Source of the DNA: Caballeronia terrestris
GTDB taxonomy: Bacteria; Pseudomonadota; Gammaproteobacteria; Burkholderiales; Burkholderiaceae
Assembly: GCF_001544515.1 (NCBI RefSeq)
Contig: NZ_FCOL02000001.1
Location: forward strand, 62,001-126,000
Length of the DNA stretch: 64,000 nucleotides
Reading direction: 5' to 3'
The notes beneath the pieces are model-generated. The model made no database searches, was not told the DNA's origin, and saw nothing but the letters and a program-made list of their open reading frames with translations. Made by a program: the position numbers and the translations under genes. Below, in pieces: positions 61,304-64,000 of this stretch; position 1 is the first letter of the stretch, and every line of letters begins with the position of its first letter.

Positions 61304-64000
61304 CTAATCGACGCGCCTCTTGAACACCGTCCGCTCCACCGCGGCGACCAGCGTGGCAAGCGACACCGGCTTGGTGAGATGCACGTCGAACCCTGCATCG
61401 AGCGTCTTGCGTTCCTGCGCTGCGCCGCTATATCCCGTCAGCGCAATCGCGGGCAGCGCTGCCAACTCCGGCATTGAACGCAGCGCATGCATCAACTGAT
61501 AGCCGTCCATCACCGGCATCCCGACGTCGCACAGCAGCAGGTCTACATGCCCGCTCGTCAACGCGACGAGCGCGTCCGCCCCGCTCTCGCCCGTCTGCAC
61601 GCTCGCGCCTTCCAGCGTCAGCAGCGACGCCAGCGCGCGCCCCGTCTCGCCATCGTCGTCGATGACGAGAATCGACAGCCCTGCAAGCACGCTCGTTTCA
61701 CCCGGCAGCGCGCCGGGAATCACGATATCGTCGCCCGACGGCGGAAGCCACACCGTGATGCAACTGCCCTTGTCGACGCCTTCCGATGTCGCCGCCACAC
61801 GCCCCGCGTGCATCTCCGCCAGTTGCTTCACGAGAGCGAGCCCGATGCCGAGCCCCACGCCGGACTTGCGCCGCGCCTCGTTCGCCTGCGAAAACATGTC
61901 GAAGATATGCGGCAGGAAATGCGGCTCGATGCCCTCGCCGGTATCGGCCACGTCGATGCGCAGATACTCCCCGTCGCGCGTCAACGTGATGCGCACTTCG
62001 CCGCCCGCAGGCGTGAATTTGAGCGCGTTGGTGAGCAGGTTCCAGAGGATCTGGTCGAAGCGCACCGGATCGACCTTGGCCGTCGCCGGTTCGGGCGGGA
62101 GCGTCGTCGTCAGCGCGATACCGTGCGCGGCAGCATCGCTTTCCATCGCGTCGCAGATCGCGGCTATCGTCGCGCAGAGATCGGTGCGCGCGAGGTTCAG
62201 CGCGAGCTTGCCGGTACGCACGCGCGAGAGGTCGAGCAGGTCGTCGATGATCCGCGCCTGGCCGTGTACCGCGCGGCGGATCGCATCGGCGGCTTCGACG
62301 ATCGCCGGCACGCCGCGCGCCTCGGGCAGGCGCGGCAACATCTCCGCCTTGACGTTGATGAGGTTCAGCGGATGCTTCAGTTCATGCGAGAGCACCGCGA
62401 GAAAATCGTCCTTCAGGCGGTTCGCGGCCTCGGCGCGCTCGCGTACCGATCTCTCCTGCGAGAGCTGCAACTGCCGCATGTCCTCGAGCGTCTTGCGACT
62501 CGTCAGATCGCGTGCGATCTTCGCGAAGCCGGTGAACTGAGCCTCCGACAACGGCGTCATCACGCCGCTGCAAAACACGCGCCGTCCGTTCTTCGCGACG
62601 TGCCAGCGCTCGTCCTCGAAGCGACCCTCGCGTAACGCCGCCGTGCGCTCGTGTTCGGGAATGGCCGACGCGCGATCTTCGGCGGTGAAGAGCATGTCGA
62701 TATTCCTGCCGAGCGCCTCGCTCTGTGCATAGCCGAACACGCGTTCGGCGCCCGCGTTCCAGCTCTGGATCACGCCGTTGAGGTCCTGCACGATGATCAC
62801 GTAGTCGTTGGTCGTCTGCACGGCGAGCCGCAGCCGCTCCTCGCCCGCGCTCGCTTCGTCCTCGGCACGCCGCCGCGCGGTGATATCGACGAGCGTCAGC
62901 ACCGCACCATCGATGCGATCGTCGACCGTGCGATACGGCAACAGCCGCGCGAGGAAATGGCGTTTGTCGTTGCCCGCTATCTCGCGCTCGATCACCCGCA
63001 GCGACTGGAACGTCACCGCGACGTCGTCCGCGAGTTCGGGATAGTCGAGCCGGTGCGTGATGTCGAAGAGCGAGCGGCCCACGTCCGCGCCGATCAGGTT
63101 GAACACGCTAGTCGCGCTCGGCGTGTAGCGCTTCACGCACATGTTGCGGTCGACGAAAATGGTGGCGATGTCGCTCGATGCGATAAGGTTCTGCAGATCG
63201 TCGTTGGCCTTGCCGGTCTCCTCGATCTTCAACTGCAATTCGTTGTTGACCGTGATCAGTTCCTCGTTCACCGACTGCACTTCTTCCTTGCTCGTCTCGA
63301 GTTCCTCGGTGGCCGAGCGCAGTTCCTCGTTGATCGCCTGCAATTCCTCGTTCGACGCCTTCAGCTCCTCCGTCGACGTCTCGTACTGCTCGATCGTGCG
63401 CTGCAACTGCTCCTTGCTGCGCTGAAGCTCGCGTTCGAGTTGCATCAGCACCGAATCGGCACTCGCGTCCTCGATGTGGACGGTGTCGTCCGATATCGCT
63501 TCCTGCACTTCGTCGAAGAGCACGAGGACGAAATCGGCATCGGCTTCGGCGTCGTGGAACGGGCGCACGGTCATCGTCACGTGCGCCTGGCGTCCGTCTC
63601 GCTCGAGCCGCACGCGTCGCGCATCGACGCTGTGGCCGGTCTGCTGCGCCTGAAAAAGCGCGGTGCGCAGGTCGAGCCGCAATTCGGGCAGGACGAGCGC
63701 AATCACGTTGCTCGAAGGCTCGCCGCCCACATAGCGCAGAAACCGTCCGACGTTATCGGACATATGCACGATCTTCGAATCGCGGTTCACGACGATGCTG
63801 GGCGGCGCGTACTGTTCGAGCATGCGCTGGTGCAGCGCGCCGAACGAAAAGTTGCGGCGCGCGGGGGGCAGCGCGGAACCGTTGTCCGCGGCGGCCGGCT
63901 GCGTGTTCGCGCCGCCCGGCGCCTGCCCGATGATCGACGGTCCGCGCGGCTTCGCAACGGCCTTCGCGCGATAAATGCGATGCTTCTTGTCGACCACGCT
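61304..64000 (-). CDS. CheR-linked hybrid histidine kinase, 3' part
   Basis: About 898 residues of a larger protein whose start lies beyond the window. The visible N terminus (VVDKKHRIYRAK) is the end of a CheR methyltransferase domain, so this is a CheB/CheR-type hybrid. Then follow a PAS domain, a long coiled coil (many Glu/Ser/Leu repeats near 63240-63460), two further PAS domains, a HisKA domain (SHELKHPLNLI, the phospho-His), a HATPase domain (WNLLTNALKF, ADTGEGIEPHF, GVGLGIGLALVKQL) and a receiver domain (VIDDD, LLLCDVGMPVMDGY). Function as sensor is clear, signal unknown. Confidence 0.93.
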   Translation of the reverse strand, partial: SVVDKKHRIYRAKAVAKPRGPSIIGQAPGGANTQPAAADNGSALPPARRNFSFGALHQRMLEQYAPPSIVVNRDSKIVHMSDNVGRFLRYVGGEPSSNVIALVLPELRLDLRTALFQAQQTGHSVDARRVRLERDGRQAHVTMTVRPFHDAEADADFVLVLFDEVQEAISDDTVHIEDASADSVLMQLERELQRSKEQLQRTIEQYETSTEELKASNEELQAINEELRSATEELETSKEEVQSVNEELITVNNELQLKIEETGKANDDLQNLIASSDIATIFVDRNMCVKRYTPSATSVFNLIGADVGRSLFDITHRLDYPELADDVAVTFQSLRVIEREIAGNDKRHFLARLLPYRTVDDRIDGAVLTLVDITARRRAEDEASAGEERLRLAVQTTNDYVIIVQDLNGVIQSWNAGAERVFGYAQSEALGRNIDMLFTAEDRASAIPEHERTAALREGRFEDERWHVAKNGRRVFCSGVMTPLSEAQFTGFAKIARDLTSRKTLEDMRQLQLSQERSVRERAEAANRLKDDFLAVLSHELKHPLNLINVKAEMLPRLPEARGVPAIVEAADAIRRAVHGQARIIDDLLDLSRVRTGKLALNLARTDLCATIAAICDAMESDAAAHGIALTTTLPPEPATAKVDPVRFDQILWNLLTNALKFTPAGGEVRITLTRDGEYLRIDVADTGEGIEPHFLPHIFDMFSQANEARRKSGVGLGIGLALVKQLAEMHAGRVAATSEGVDKGSCITVWLPPSGDDIVIPGALPGETSVLAGLSILVIDDDGETGRALASLLTLEGASVQTGESGADALVALTSGHVDLLLCDVGMPVMDGYQLMHALRSMPELAALPAIALTGYSGAAQERKTLDAGFDVHLTKPVSLATLVAAVERTVFKRRVD

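Overview
The window is high-GC DNA without tRNA, rRNA, insertion sequences or phage genes. It reads as chromosomal DNA of a Burkholderiaceae member, most like Paraburkholderia, Caballeronia or Burkholderia. The evidence is a ceoR/bpeT-llpE-ceoA-ceoB-opcM type efflux locus, an aerobic cobalamin gene set, DUF4148 and DUF1328 small proteins, and dense, often overlapping operons.

Layout. 1-4.1 kb: 3' end of eutC (a B12-dependent enzyme), an AraC regulator, DUF1328, a secreted esterase and an OpgC-like membrane protein. 4.2-7.7 kb: an osmoprotectant-type ABC importer on the minus strand. 8.4-9.6 kb: a TerC-family protein and a DUF4186 protein. 9.6-30.4 kb: a large cobalamin region in four blocks. 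These are cobM-cobK-cbiD-cbiET (minus); riboswitch-cobG-cobH-cobI-cbiG/cobJ (plus); riboswitch-cobW-cobN-chlI/D (minus); and riboswitch-cobA-cobE-cobO-cobB-DUF1289 (plus). They are followed by riboswitch-cbtB-cbtA (minus) and a divergent phosphatase-like gene. 30.4-33.8 kb: an ornithine cyclodeaminase-family enzyme, a DUF1223 protein, PPK2 and small proteins. 33.9-42 kb: an RND efflux operon with its LysR regulator. 42.2-46.2 kb: small proteins, the B12-dependent ribonucleotide reductase NrdJ, and MobB. 46.3-49.2 kb: DUF2783, a flavin monooxygenase and an IclR regulator. 49.2-56.4 kb: a DUF985 cupin, a solute-binding-like protein, a GNAT enzyme, a 9-bp minisatellite, a DJ-1/PfpI protein divergent from a GlxA-type regulator, and a GAF-GAF-GGDEF-EAL protein. 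56.7-61.3 kb: a lone pqqA, a Rieske/FAD reductase, a shortened UdgX, a zinc-motif peptide and a sorbosone-dehydrogenase-like protein. 61.3-64 kb: the C-terminal part of a CheR-linked hybrid histidine kinase.

How the genes work together. The core is an aerobic-type corrin pathway from uroporphyrinogen III (CobA) through CobI, CobG, CobJ, CobM, CbiD, CobK, CobL and CobH to CobB, then cobalt insertion and CobO adenosylation. Four cobalamin riboswitches control synthesis and cobalt uptake (CbtAB). Two B12 users, EutC and NrdJ, are also in the window.

The most interesting signal is in the cobaltochelatase locus. No separate cobS/cobT or chlI/chlD genes are visible. Instead, one gene after cobN ends its zero frame just after an A7 slippery heptamer. 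A 14-bp hairpin starts 4 nt further on, and the -1 frame continues into a VWA domain that has no usual start codon. This predicts programmed -1 frameshifting that makes both the small (ATPase) and medium (ATPase plus VWA) chelatase subunits from one gene. All functions are read from sequence by eye; no database search was run.
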